Below are positions 9,906 to 21,595 of a DNA stretch of 64,000 nucleotides, one piece after another. The position numbers and the translations under genes were made by a program. Source of the DNA: Saccharum officinarum (taxonomy: Eukaryota; Streptophyta; Magnoliopsida; Poales; Poaceae); NCBI GenBank assembly GCA_020631735.1, contig CM036167.1:686988-750987 (forward strand), written 5' to 3'. The notes under the pieces were generated by a model, which was not told the DNA's origin, did no database searches, and was given only the letters and a program-made list of their open reading frames with translations. Each line of letters opens with the position of its first letter. Position 1 is the first letter of the stretch.

Positions 9906-12900
9906 TTGCCTCAGGCGAAGATAGGACAAGGCAGTTCATCTGGAACTGTGGCTCAAGTGAAGGGATCGTGCTTCAACTGTAACCAACCCGGACACTTTGC
10001 GAAGTTTTGTCCCTACCCAAGGAAACAGCAAACGCAGTATCAAGCTCGTGTGCATCACACCACCGTGGATGACATCCCTGAAGAAGAACCGGTAACAGCT
10101 GGTATGTTTTCTATCAACAATCATCCTGCAGTAGTCTTGTTTGATTCCGGATCATCTCATTCCTTTGTAAGTCAAGCTTTTGTTAAGAGGCATGAGCAAA
10201 AGATAGTTGAATTGGAATGTGCTTATAAAATCAGTTCAGCTGGGGCTGATCTGTTGACTAATCAGATAGTTCAGGGAGTAACCCTAAACATATCAAACCA
10301 ACAATATAAGCTTAATCTGATAGTCATGTCAGGGTTAGTTTTGGATGTGATCATGGGTATGAACTGGATGAATAAGATGGGGGTAGTAATCGATGTTGGA
10401 GGAAGGAGTATCTCTCTCAAGGAACCAAGTGGAGAAGGCACTTTTCGAGTGGTCCTACCTCGGAAAGTAGACCTAGCTAGCACGACTTGTGCGGTCCAAA
10501 CTACTCTGTTAGCCCAGATTCTAGTGGTCTATGAGTTTCCCGATGTGTTTCCGGATGAGTTACCTGGACTTCCACCAGACCGAGATGTTGAGTTTGCCAT
10601 TGAGTTAATTCTGGGAACAGCACCGATCTTGAGAAGGCCCTATCGGATGCCTCCCAATGAATTAGCCGAATTGAAGAAGCAACTTCAGGATTTACTAAAG
10701 AAAGGTTTGATTCGTCCCAGCTCGTCTGAATGGGGATGCCCCGCTCTATTTGTGAAAAAGAAGAAGGATAACTCCTTACGCATGTGCGTGGATTATCGAC
10801 CGCTGAATGCAGTGACAATTAAAAACAAGTATCCTCTTTCTCGGATTGATATATTGTTTGACCAGTTGTCTAAAGCCAAAGTGTTCTCTAAGATAGATCT
10901 GAGATCAGGGTACCATCGGATTAAGATTAGGCCGCAAGATGTGTCTAAGACTGCATTCTCTACCAGATATGGTTTGTACGAGTACCTTGTCATGTCCTTT
11001 GGATTGACAAACGCTCCTGCATACTTTATGTATCTGATGAATTCTGTTTTCATGCCAGAATTGGACAAGTTTGTGATTGTGTTCATTGATGATATTCTAA
11101 TATATTCAGAGAATGAAGAAGATCACGCAGAGCACCTCAGGATTGTCTTGACTAGACTCAGGGAACATCAACTATATGCGAAGTTCAGCAAGTGTGAGTT
11201 CTGGCTTAAGACAGTTCCTTTTCTCGGCCACGTGTTGTCTGAAAATGACATTTCCGTAGACCCTAGTAAGGTGCAAGAGGTTATGGACTGGAAGTCACCA
11301 ACCTCAGTGCATGAAGTTCACAATTTTCTTGGTTTAGCCGGTTACTATCGTCGCTTCATACTGGATTTCTCGAAGATTGCCAAACCAATGACAAGCCTGT
11401 TACAGAAGGATCATAAGTTTGTATGGACAGAGGAGTGCGAGGCAGCTTTTTGCACCTTGCGGAAGTTGTTGACCACTGCTCCTGTTCTGGCCCAACCGGA
11501 TATAGAAAAGTCTTTTGATGTGTTCTGTGATGCATCTAAGAATGGGTTAGGATGTGTACTAATGCAAAATGGAAGGGTCATTGCCTATGCCTCATGTCAA
11601 TTGAGGAAGCATGAAGTTAATTATCCTACACACGATTTGGAGCTTGCAACAGTAGTGCATGCTCTAAAGATTTGGAGACACTACCTAATGGGTAATGTGT
11701 GTAACCTCTTTACAGATCATAAGAGTCTCAAATACATTTTTACCCAATCTGAGTTGAACATGCGACAGAGACGATGGTTAGAGCTGATAAAGGACTATAA
11801 TCTAAATGTGCATTATCATCCCGGGAAGGCTAATGTAGTAGCAGATGCACTGAGCAGAAAATCACATGCTATTGATGTGCAACCATTGTTTGAAGAAGGG
11901 TTCGATTTGCTACATCCTGCTGTGTTGCATAATCTTCAGATCAGTTGTACTTTGGAAGACCAGATCATTGAAAGTCGGAGGAAAGATAAGGGAATCTTTC
12001 ATATCAAGGAGAAGATTAAGAGAGAACCCGCCAAACAATTTCGATTGGATGACCAAGGAGTGTTATGATTTAAGGATCGCCTGGTGGTACCAAAGGATAG
12101 AGAGCTTAAGAACAAGTTGATGAATAAGACCCATCATTCTAAGCTATGTATTCACCCCGGAAGTAGTAAGATGTACCAAGATTTGCGACCTCGTTATTGG
12201 TGGACTAAGATGAAAAAAGAAATTGCAGCATACGTTGCTCGTTGCGACATGTGTTGTAGAGTTAAAGCTCTTCACATGAGACCTGCAGGACTTCTGCAAC
12301 CCTTGTCTGTACCCGATTGGAAATGGGATGATATAAGTATGGATTTCATCACTGGTCTTCCCACCACACAGAAGGGACATGATTCTATTTGGGTCATAGT
12401 AGATCGTCTCACCAAGACAGCTCACTTTCTGCCAGTTAAGACGACATTCCGACCCCCTCAATATGCAGAAAAGTATATTGCTGAGATTGTCCGATTACAT
12501 GGTATACCAAAAACGATCGTGTCTGATCGTGGTTCACAGTTTACCTCTCATTTTTGGGAGCATCTTCATAAAGGTTTGGGTACTAGTTTGATTCGTAGTA
12601 CGGCTTACCATCCACAGACGGACGGGCAGACAGAACGAGTTAATGCTGTACTTGAAGATATGCTTAGAGCTTGTGTACTATCATCCCGAGGCTCATGGGA
12701 ATCCTGGTTACCGTTGGCAGAATTCGCTTACAACAACAGTTACCAAGAGAGTATCAAGATGGCACCTTTTGAAGCTTTATATGGCAGGAAGTGCAGGACA
12801 CCGTTAAATTGGGTAGAGCCTGGAGAAAGAAGGTTTTATGTAATTGATTTTGTAGATGAGGCAGAGAAGAAGGTCCGTATTATCCAACAAAACATGCAAG

Positions 12901-13415
12901 CCGCACAGTCTCGTCAGAAGAGTTATGCAGATAAGAGAAGGAGACCATTGGATTTCCAAGTGGGTGACTATGTCTATTTGAAGGTTATCCCCATGAAGAA
13001 GAAACGGTTTGGAATCAAGCAGAAACTGTCTGCTAGATATATCGGACCATACCAGATTGTAGAGAAAAAGGGTCCCGTGGCGTACAAGTTGCAGTTGCCA
13101 GAAGAGATGAGTTCGATCTTTCCCGTCTTTCACGTATCCCAGTTGAAGAAATGTCTGCGTGTTCCGGAAGAGAGAATAAAACCGCAGGGTATTCGGATCA
13201 AGGCGGACTTGGAATATCGTGAACAACCGGTTCGAGTTCTGGATACAAAGGACCGAGTCACTCGGAATAAAGTGGTAACAACCTACAAGGTTCAGTGGAG
13301 CCATCATGATGAGAGTGATGCTTCATGGGAAACGGGAGAATATCTTCAAACCGTGTATAAAGATTTTTATGATAAATGGTTCGTAACTCAAAATCTCGGG
13401 ACGAGATTCTTATAA
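9906..13415 (+). pseudogene. pol: Gag zinc knuckle plus Pol of copy 2, one in-frame nonsense codon
   Basis: The frame is open from 9906 to 13415 apart from one TGA at 12066-12068. Copy 1 has TGG (Trp) there, so this is a G to A change. Residues counted from 9906: zinc knuckle 22-35 (CX2CX4HX4C), protease D80-S81-G82, reverse transcriptase about 270-440 with FIDD at 393-396, RNase H about 535-650 (CDAS near 541, HDLELA near 576, ADALS near 646). After the stop, counted from the ATG at 12084: integrase His/Cys zinc-binding region about 17-57, DDE core D87, D148, E184 (D148 to E184 is the D-35-E spacing), GPY-type module, then a chromodomain-like end (RNKVVTTYKVQW to ASWE, about 390-430). It would supply all enzymes for copying and integration. 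The single stop makes this a young, nearly functional copy. Confidence 0.92.
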
Positions 13416-13426
13416 GGGGGGAGGGC

Positions 13427-16400
13427 TGTAACACCCCTGGGTGTTAAGCATGCATTAGCATCCAAGGCACTAGTCATAATCATCTCATACATGGTTATCA
13501 TTGCATGCAATATAGACCCTTTTTATTTTAGAGTTGAAAAACAACTACTCAAAACCCAAATGCTGCATTTAAGTGCTAAGGAGTGATGAAACTTTATGTA
13601 GCTACAATTTTAGATAATCTAGAATAAATAGACATGATTTTTGGAGCAACTCTTGAATTCAAATTCCTTCAAATTTTGCTTTTAAAAATATTCTAGAAAA
13701 ATGAATTTTTACTTAAAATTTAGCTTTGAATCCCAAATTCAAAATCTAGTTAGAATTTTGAAAAGTGCCCAACATGAAAGTTGTAGAGAATTAAATTTTG
13801 AACAACTTTTATTTTGGGCAAAAGTTCTGAAAACCTCTTTTTCATCTTTAAATTCAAATTTGAAATAAATAAAGAAATCTGAAAAATTAAATTATAAAAT
13901 AAAAATGGTTTTCATTTTAGTGGGCCGCGGCTTCCCTTTCGGCCCGTGAGCAGACGCCGGCCTGGCCCACTCACCCCCGCTCCCCTCCCCGCGCGCGCGC
14001 CCGCGCCCGCACACGCCGCGCTCAGGTCGTGGCCGCCGCGTGGCTGCCGCTCGCCGTCTCCGGCGTACGGGTGGCGAGCCGTGGGCTCCACCGGCCGCGC
14101 CACGCGCCCTAAAGCTGCACCCGTTCCTCCCTCGCCAGCACACACTCATTTTTGCCTCGCTCGGCTTCGCACGAGCAGCAGCAGCCGCCGCTCTCGCCTC
14201 CTCGCGCCACCGCCGCTCCGCCCGAGACGAACGCCGCCGTCCCCGCTCAACGGCCGCGCCACCTCCCGATTCGTCTCGCCAGCGGCTCCGCCACCTTCTC
14301 CTCTTCTCCGAACGGGGCTCGGTATCCCTTGTTCGACGACGGTGAGGCTCAATTTCTCCTCTTCCCGCGCGCACCACCGTCGCCGGCCGCCGGGCTCGAG
14401 CTCCGCCACCGGCGCCCTCGCTCCCTCCTTCTTCCCTTGCTTCGCGCGGTCGTGCTCGCCATCCTTGCGCGGGAGTCATGCGTGCTCGGGGTTGCAACTC
14501 GAAGCCGGAGGACGGCCGTTGGCCGACGGCGACCGCCGCGTCGCCCCGCGACGTCGGGACGCCGGCACCCGTGGCCGCGCCCCGCGCTTCGCCCCCCCTC
14601 TGCTCTCTGGGCCAAGCGGGCTTGGGCCGAACCAACGAGCCGGGCCGCCTTTCTTTTTTCCCGCGCGGCGCACCGGTTGAAAATGGCCGTGGGCCGGTGA
14701 TTTCAAGTGGGCTAGCCCGTTAAACGATTTTCAAATTTCGTTTTTGAATTTCTATTTTTGTTTTGGGAAAAGAGAATACTTGAAAAATGTTTGGGTACAA
14801 TTTATAGCTCCAAAAATCATGAAACAAAGTTTGAAATGTTCCTCTTGAATAGATCTACAGTTTAAAAATATTTCATGATAAAATTGTAACACTTTACTGT
14901 GCAAATTTATTTAATTGCTATAAATGCTGATATCTTAGAAAATGTGTAGTAAATAAAATAATGAAGGGAAAATGTGATTCTTGTTGCTTTAATCTTTATT
15001 AGTCATGTACTTTCTAGGAAAAATATTGGTGAAGCATGTTCTGTGAGGAATTTTTGAAGTGTAGTTCAAATGCTTTTATTTGATAATCTTTGTTATTTTT
15101 AGTAGAGAGCTAAATTTGTATAGAACATACATGTGATAATTTTTGTGGTATGTTAGTTTACTGTTAGTAACATAGAAAAAATATAAAATCTATTGTTTGA
15201 TACTTTTTCTAGTACAAAATAATTTCATGCTCATATTTAGGCTATAACTTGTTTATTTTATACAGACAGTTTTACATATGCAATTCTCATGAAAATTTAG
15301 TAGTAGGTTAGTTAGGGTAAGAGTAATCTACTGTAATTTTTGTAGATTTTTATCTACACCAGAAATAGGTGTTGTTGTGTAACCCTAGTTAAATAGGGAA
15401 TAAAATATTATTCTTTATGAGAAATTAAGAGAAATAAAATATGTTTGGTGTATCTTTGAAGCATCATTATGCCTTGCTGATATTATGGATGAGTTAGGTT
15501 GGTAAGCTTGGTAGCTTAGGTTCACTTGTATGTGTAGATGATAGGCTAACTAATAGAAGGATAAGGTGCATGTTTTAGGGTACATCTTCTTAGATGAAGT
15601 CGACTACCTTGTAGAAGAAATAATTACATTCGAACTGCTCATTCCATGTGCTAATCTGCATCTCATGTCATCAAAGCACTCCACCACAATTCGATGCATT
15701 CTTCATATGTTTGCTTATGCACTTGCATCATATAGGATCGCAGGAGGAGTCGCAGGTAGCGGTACCAGAGGAGCAAGTTTGGACGGATCAGCAGGAACCC
15801 CAGGCACAGGAGGTGCCCGAGGAAGAAGAGTCAGGCGAGGAACTGCCAGAGTGCGTTGACCACCATCCTAGCTCGTTCGAAAAAGGCAAGCCCCGGAGCA
15901 TTTTAAGTTTCCTATTTTATAAAAGTTGTTCCTTACTACATGAACTATAGTTATATATATTGTTGCATTAAGTTATAGGAGTTGAGTGAAACTGTTGTTG
16001 CATGATTACCTTGGCCACCGAATTATCTTTCACCCCGTTAGGTCAGGATCGAGTGAATTGCTTAGCCATGCTTAGACCGGTAGAAGTCGGGTGATTTCCT
16101 GTCACCTGCGAGTTATAGGTGGATACCGGGTTATGGTTAGCTGTAATTGTGATCATAAAAAGTAACCAAGTGTTGATGGATAAATGAAGACCGGGCGGAG
16201 TCTTATAGGGTTTTGGACTATAGTGATTCCGTCTGTGTCGATTAAGAACCGATCATTGCGCGTCCCTCTTGTCATGTTGAACACATGCCTCACATTTAGC
16301 TGGCCGAATAAAGTACCTTTCGACCGCGAAGCTAGTGACGCTTTTCGAGCCGGGATAAACTCGGGTTGGCAGACTGGTGTTGAAGCGGGTGTAACGGGGA

Positions 16401-17372
16401 TGCGAAGAGTGAGCCCAAGGTGCGTCCTGGCAGTCGGGCGGTCCCTGGGTAGTGCGATCCATGATTGTTATCCCGCGGCTTCTTGGAAAGTGTCATTGGT
16501 GATCTACGCGACCCTGACGGGGGAAGCAGGGTTTGTGTGAGGAATAAATCTCCAGCTGGATAGGAATTCGATTCGAATCGCCGTCGCTCCCGGTTAGTGA
16601 GCACTTGACTCGAGCTATGGCATCGTAGTAACATTAATGGAACACTGATGGTTAAGTGAATGATGTTGGAAATGCTATACCTGATATGGTAATCTAGATT
16701 GTTAATGATGAATCAAGTGATTGTTTTAGCAATAGGTGCTTACCTAGCTTGAATAGGTTATACTAAAAAGTGATGCAAAAAGTACTGGTATAGTTTTTCA
16801 TAACAACTTATGCTTTTCACAAATGAGTCAAGCCAGTCCAATCTATAAAGCCTTGCATGATCCTTGGTGTCCTTTATTTCTGGTTTTTGATGGGTAAGTC
16901 TAGCTGAGTACATTCTCGTACTCAGGACGTTGTTCCCATTGTTGTTGCAGATGGTCAGATGTACTATGGGTACTGCTCCAACTGTCTGTATCCAGCGATG
17001 GGCGACAACTAGGACCTTGGGCAAGGGTCACTCTGTTCGTCTTATCTACTGCTTTTGTGGACCATGACCATCTACTGGCACTGTAATTGAACTAAGTGTG
17101 TGTAAAACTACTTGCTTCCGCTATGTTATTCTGAACTATGTTGTAATAACTTTTATTCCGAACTCCGATGTACTCCACTTTTATTGGGAACTCTACGTAT
17201 CATGTGAACTGTGGCTGCTAAATCAGTACGATCTTGGTTGTATGTTGGTTGGTTTGAAATCCCGCGTGATTTCACGGAATCTCGGGTTATACGGGTTTAA
17301 GTTTGGTAAATTAACCGCCTCGGTGGAAGATTTTTCTGACTTAATCTCGTATAATTACGTTGATCCGTTACA
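13427..17372 (+). repeat. 3' LTR of copy 2 (3946 bp)
   Basis: It begins TGTAACACCC at 13427 after a polypurine tract and ends GTTACA at 17372. It is a complete version of the LTR that is gapped at 4646-6764. In the first ~215 bp I count about six substitutions against the other LTR. It holds a GC-rich block (13920-14720). An unsupported acidic open frame is at 15648-15950. No target duplication can be tested on the right (next bases GGCGC) because the outer left end is outside the window. Confidence 0.92.
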
Positions 17373-17375
17373 GGC

Positions 17376-17469
17376 GCATCCTTGTATGACACAGTTTCAA
17401 AAATTTGAAAATTGTTGGGATTGCATCCTTGTATGACACAGTTTCAAAATTTTGAAAATTGTTGGGATT
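17376..17469. repeat. 47-bp tandem duplication
   Basis: Two near-identical 47-bp units lie head to tail (17376-17422 and 17423-17469), directly beside the retrotransposon's right end. Read on the minus strand each encodes a peptide like NFQIFETVSYKD, which resembles the segment before the kinase domain in LRR receptor kinases (VSYKDL type). Confidence 0.85.
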
Positions 17470-17659
17470 TCCCCTGAGAAATTGCGTGCCAGTATTGTTC
17501 TAGTAGGCTGCTACCTGTAGTATCAGGGATTGCACCCGACAACTTGCATGTTCAAGTTCAGTTTGCTGCCACCTTTTACATTCTTAGATTCTTCAGAGAA
17601 TGAGGTATGAATTCCTATCCAGCAGCAATAATGCAAAACTGTGCAGTTTAGAGTACCAT

Positions 17660-17995
17660 TGTTAGAAGAGTCAAGGGCCTATTGGGCCTTAACCTGTTAG
17701 GGTTAATTAGTCGCTTGCTTAGGGGCCAAGTAAGACCTCTTCTTTATATAATAAGAGGAGATGTATCAATCTAATCAAGCAAGAGATTAGAAGAAAAAAC
17801 TCTCTCTCTTGCCGGCCATGGGCGAAGCCCCGCGGCCGGCGTTCCCAGCGCCCCTCACAGCCCTAGCCGCCAGTCCTCTGCCTCTCTCTCATGTGAACAG
17901 TACCCGCGAGTACTGTAGCACCACAGTACTGTAGTGCGTCCATCGCCGCCGTTTCCCTCGACTCTCTCCTCTCGATCCCAACAACGTCCATAACA
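17660..17995 (+). repeat. 5' LTR of small LTR element
   Basis: 336 bp, with a TATA-like TTTATATAATAAG near 17742-17754. It pairs with 19007-19344 with scattered substitutions and is followed 3 bases later by the primer-binding site. Confidence 0.88.
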
Positions 17996-18009
17996 ATCTG
18001 GTATCAGAG

Positions 18010-18438
18010 ATGCCAGGTTACGATGAGTCGCGGCAGGTCACTTCCTCACCGATGACACCGGATCAGCTGACCACGGCCATCACCGATCTCGCCCGTTCCG
18101 TCGCCGCCATCCAGTCCTACCTCGGCATACCGCCGCTGCAACCAGCCAGCTGGCTGCTGCCGCAATCGGTCATGGTATCTCTGCCACCGGTTTTTCCCTA
18201 CGGGATGCCAGGTTACGGCACGACGCTGCTGCCGTTCCAGGACATGCAGCCAACGGTGCAGCCAACATTGCAGCAAATCAAACAGCAAAAGGACATCGCA
18301 GTGCAGCCGATGCTTATTCACCAAGTGTCGGTTGTGGTGCGGCTGCAGGCTGCTACGCGCGATCTCCGAGCACGGCGGCGGCTGCAGGAGATGCGCCAGA
18401 AGATGCAGGAGGCGGTCCTGGCGGCGGTACGGTTATAG
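18010..18438 (+). CDS. Gag-like fragment of the small LTR element
   Basis: A 142-residue open frame whose ATG overlaps the end of the primer-binding site. It begins MPGYDESRQVTSSPMTPDQL and continues ITDLARSVAAIQSYLG, a style common at the start of plant retrotransposon gag proteins. The later part is proline/glutamine-rich and then arginine-rich. No zinc knuckle is seen. Overlapping frames on the other strand look like composition shadows. It may be a non-functional remnant. Confidence 0.45.
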   Translation: MPGYDESRQVTSSPMTPDQLTTAITDLARSVAAIQSYLGIPPLQPASWLLPQSVMVSLPPVFPYGMPGYGTTLLPFQDMQPTVQPTLQQIKQQKDIAVQPMLIHQVSVVVRLQAATRDLRARRRLQEMRQKMQEAVLAAVRL

Positions 18439-19006
18439 GCTGCAACACGTGGACTCCTGGCGCGACGACAGACGCGGGAGATGCGTGGGTTGCAGCTGGT
18501 GCCTGTGCCCCGTGCCCCTTTGCTTCGCCACCAGGCTGCGCTTCGCCACATGGAGGGCCTCGATCTCGTCCGCTGCGTCATGGAGATCGGACGTGGCATC
18601 ACCACCTCGGGTGGTGAACTCGATGTCTACAGCGCCGGCGTTTGGGGACGCGGGTGTGTGGCCACCCATAGGCGGACCTTAATTAGCGTTGTCGTGCTCC
18701 GACACCGGCCGCCGCGAGGACGTATCCGCTGGTCGCTATCGCGACTAATTCCTGGTGGCTATACTCGTGCACCCCTCTCGTTCCGGTGGGCTCCATGCGA
18801 TCCGGGTGGCTATACACGTGCAGGTTCATCACACGGAGGGTGTCCGCCGTATCTACAGGGGTCAAAAATAAAGAGTCGTACTCTATTTCAGGTCAATAAA
18901 ATAAGTCGATATGTAAAAGACTTGTTTTTAGGTGTTACGTGTGTGTCTAGCAGAGTCGAGTTAGGTTGCAGCTCGAGGACGAGCTGCATGTCTAGGTGGG
19001 GTGTAG

Positions 19007-19344
19007 TGTTAGAAGAGTCAATGACCTATTGGGCCTTAGCCCGTTAGGGTTAATTAGTCGCTTGCTTAGGGGCCAAGTAAGACATCTTCTCTATATAATG
19101 AGAGGAGATGTATCAATCTAATCAAGTAAAAGATTAGAAGGAAAAACCTTCTCTCTTGCCGGCTGTGGGCGAAGCCCCACAGCCGGCGTTCCCAGCGCAT
19201 CTCACAGCCCTAGCCGCCGGTCCTCTGCCTCTCTCTAGCTCGCGAACAGTACCACGGACACTGTAGCGCCGTGGTTACTGTAGCTCGTCCTTCGCCGTCG
19301 CTCCCCTCGACTCTCTCCTCTCGATCCCAACAACGTCCATAACA
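19007..19344 (+). repeat. 3' LTR of small LTR element
   Basis: 338 bp, same ends as the 5' LTR. It is preceded by a purine-rich AGGTGGGGTGTAG tract (18994-19006) that fits a polypurine tract. Confidence 0.87.
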
Positions 19345-19868
19345 ACTATCAAATTCAGGTATCTGACCAGAAAACTGGTTTGCTTACAGAACTGGCTTGA
19401 GGTTGTCCAATTTGATAATCTCCTCTGGGACTGACCAGTTCAATTCACTGACAGATCAAGAATGTCAATGTTTTTTTTAGTTTCTTAAAGGCTTGTTGTA
19501 ATTGTCCCTTCAAAAAGTCATTGTTGAATGGAACTATGGAGGTAGCAATTCTATCTGTGTTAGATTTGCAACAGATGGAGAATGGGGCCTGCCAACCTAT
19601 TGTCTCTAAGCTAATTAAACCAAGTTCAGTTGGCGTCCAATGCAATATTGAAAAACTCTGGACATGCACGTGTGCCCTATCTTAGTACGCTTAGGCTAAC
19701 AAGATTACCAATGTTCGTGGGGGTACTTGCAGTGATGTTATTGTAACCTAAATATCGGAGAGTCACAGAGAGATTTTGCTATTGAAGTTGGTAGTCACCC
19801 ACTGAAAGAGTTATTACTGGTAATCATATCTTCAGCTGACAGCAGTTAGCCGTTGCAGTGACGATTTC

Positions 19869-20067
19869 TTTTTTTCGAAAACGTGCTTGGCACGTGTCTC
19901 ATTAAGAGAAGTTAGAGTTGGTACACATTTGTGCGGCGAACAACGGCGAGTTGCCGAGGACACCGCACAGACACACACTAACACAGATCACCGGCTTGAC
20001 GGTGGAGCTAAGATATTGTACTAACTAAAGAACAAATTTTGCGACGATGGGAGATGACCCCGCTAGT
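19869..20067 (-). mobile_element. Short non-LTR retroposon with poly-A tail and 14-bp target duplication
   Basis: The same 14 bases (GCAGTGACGATTTC) flank both sides (19855-19868 and 20068-20081). A T-run directly after the left copy is the poly-A tail of an element inserted in minus orientation. At ~200 bp it is a SINE or a 5'-truncated LINE. I cannot name the family. It sits inside the LRR relic. Confidence 0.72.
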
Positions 20068-20177
20068 GCAGTGACGATTTCCGAACCCTCCTTCTCAGTT
20101 GCTTATACCTCAGAAGAAAATGAAAGAACGAAATGTTCAGAGACTGCAGCTTCCCCATAATAGGCGGCCGCACATGT

Positions 20178-20290
20178 ATACCTGTTCGCTTGAACTTATC
20201 AGCCGTACCGTTTCAGCGAAATAACAGTGTTTTTCTCTCACAACAAATCAGCATTAACATTAGCTGTTTTTCCAGCCAGCCGAACATGGC
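20178..20290. mobile_element. MITE-like piece with imperfect inverted ends
   Basis: The ends CTGTTCGCTTGAAC and (reverse complement of the right end) ATGTTCGGCTGGC are similar. The interior with ACAGTGTTTTTCTCTCACAA is a pattern I associate with a common grass repeat. No clear target duplication was found. Confidence 0.4.
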
Positions 20291-20522
20291 TTGGATAGGT
20301 GCAACTTGATGAGTGCTAACTGCTAAGATTGGAGATGGGAAAAAGGGTGGCTTTGCTGAACTGAATAGCAGTACCCTGGCTAGAAACTCCTATTCTAGGT
20401 AGTTTCTCACCAGTATCCATAGGTACGTGACCATGCAGCTTGTTTCATATCAGTAGCAAGGGTGGTTGCAATGACAGGTTGCACAAAGACGCTGGAACGA
20501 TAGCACAAGTCTATTATCCTCG

Positions 20523-21595
20523 GGAAAAAGTCTACTTTTCCTCCCCCAACTTTCACGAAAGTCCGCTTTTCCTCCCTCAACTCCAAAACCGGGCAAATCA
20601 CCTCCCTCAACTTTTCAAACCGTGCATTTTACCTCCCTGGAGCGGTTTCGAAGGCGGCTTTGCTACAGTAAATGGTGGTTTTGCTACAGTAAGGCGGTTT
20701 TGTCTTTTTCTTTTTTATTTATTTCGGCTAAATCTTTGAAAAATCATAGTAAATCACAGAAAAATCATAAAATGAAAAATCTAATTTTGTTGCACTCCAC
20801 ATGAGTAGATCTACACATTGAACATATAATATGGTATGCTTTAGTACAAAGTTTTTGCTATAAAAGTTTTGCCTTTTTCTTTTTTATTTATTTGGCTGAA
20901 TCTTTGAAAAATCATAGTAAATCACAGAAAAATCATAAAATAGAAAGTCTAATTTTTTTGGACTCCACATGAGTAGATCTACACTGTGAATATATAATAC
21001 GGTATGCTTTAGTCCAACAAAATAATTATAGAAGCTGCAGCTATGAATTATTTCAATTAATTACAGAAAAGCATAGATCTAAAGCTACAATAAAAAATTT
21101 TGTACTAAAGCATACCATATTATATGTTCAATGTGTAGATATGCTCATGTGGAGTCCAACAAAATTAGACTTTCTATTTTATGATTTTTCTGTGATTTAC
21201 TATGATTTTTCAAAGATTCAGCCAAATAAATAAAAAAGAAAAAGGCAAAACCTTCATAGCAAAAACTTTGTACTAAAGCATACCATATTATATATTCACT
21301 GTGTAGATCTACTCATGTGGAGTGCAACAAAATTGGATTTTTCATTTTATAATTTTTCTATGATTTACTATGATTTTTCAAAGATTCAGCCGAAATAAAT
21401 AAAAAAAGAAAAAGACAAAACCGCTTCACTGTAGCAAAACCACCGTTTACTGTAGCAAAACCGCCTTCGAAACCGCTCCAGGGAAGTAAAATGCACGGTT
21501 TGAAAAGTTGAGGGAGGTGATTTGCCCGGTTTTGAAGTTGAGGGAGGAAAAGCGGACTTTCGTGAAAGTTGGGGGAGGAAAAGTAGACTTTTTCC
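20523..21595. mobile_element. Non-autonomous MULE with ~500-bp inverted arms
   Basis: The left end GGAAAAAGTCTACTTTTCC and the right end are inverted copies. The two arms (about 20523-21020 and 21080-21595) pair nearly base for base, including the two TGCTACAGTAAA-type boxes. The flanks are a perfect 9-bp duplication TTATCCTCG (20514-20522 and 21596-21604), the hallmark of Mutator-like elements. There is no coding capacity. Removing the element and one duplicate rejoins the LRR relic in frame. A one-armed relative sits at 46453-46830. Confidence 0.88.

Larger units (their letters stand above)
4646..17372 (+). mobile_element. Ty3/gypsy chromovirus (Tekay/Del type), copy 2, nearly complete
   Basis: The parts, in order, are: 5' LTR (4646-6764), primer-binding site (6767-6778), an extra ORF with a histone H3-like N-terminus (7550-8598), gag (from 8963), pol (to 13415), polypurine tract (13414-13426) and 3' LTR (13427-17372). 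With the missing LTR part restored in length it would be about 14.6 kb. The 5' side has no target duplication of its own because the LTR is shared with copy 1. Autonomy is lost through a nonsense codon in pol, a gag/pol frame break and breaks in the extra ORF. Confidence 0.93.
17660..19344 (+). mobile_element. Small non-autonomous LTR retrotransposon (~1.7 kb)
   Basis: It has LTRs of 336 bp (17660-17995) and 338 bp (19007-19344), both TGTTAGAAGAGTC to CCATAACA. A primer-binding site matching initiator tRNA-Met (TGGTATCAGAGA, 17999-18010) follows the 5' LTR. The flanks are ACCAT (17655-17659) and ACTAT (19345-19349), a 5-bp target duplication with one change. The ~1-kb interior has a gag-like fragment but no protease, RT or integrase, so it must have moved using enzymes from another element. 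The primer-binding site does not settle copia versus gypsy. Confidence 0.88.

Noticed and set aside
18046..18682. Overlapping frames on both strands in the small LTR element
   Set aside because: Arginine/tryptophan/cysteine-rich shadows of the gag-like frame and GC-rich DNA.
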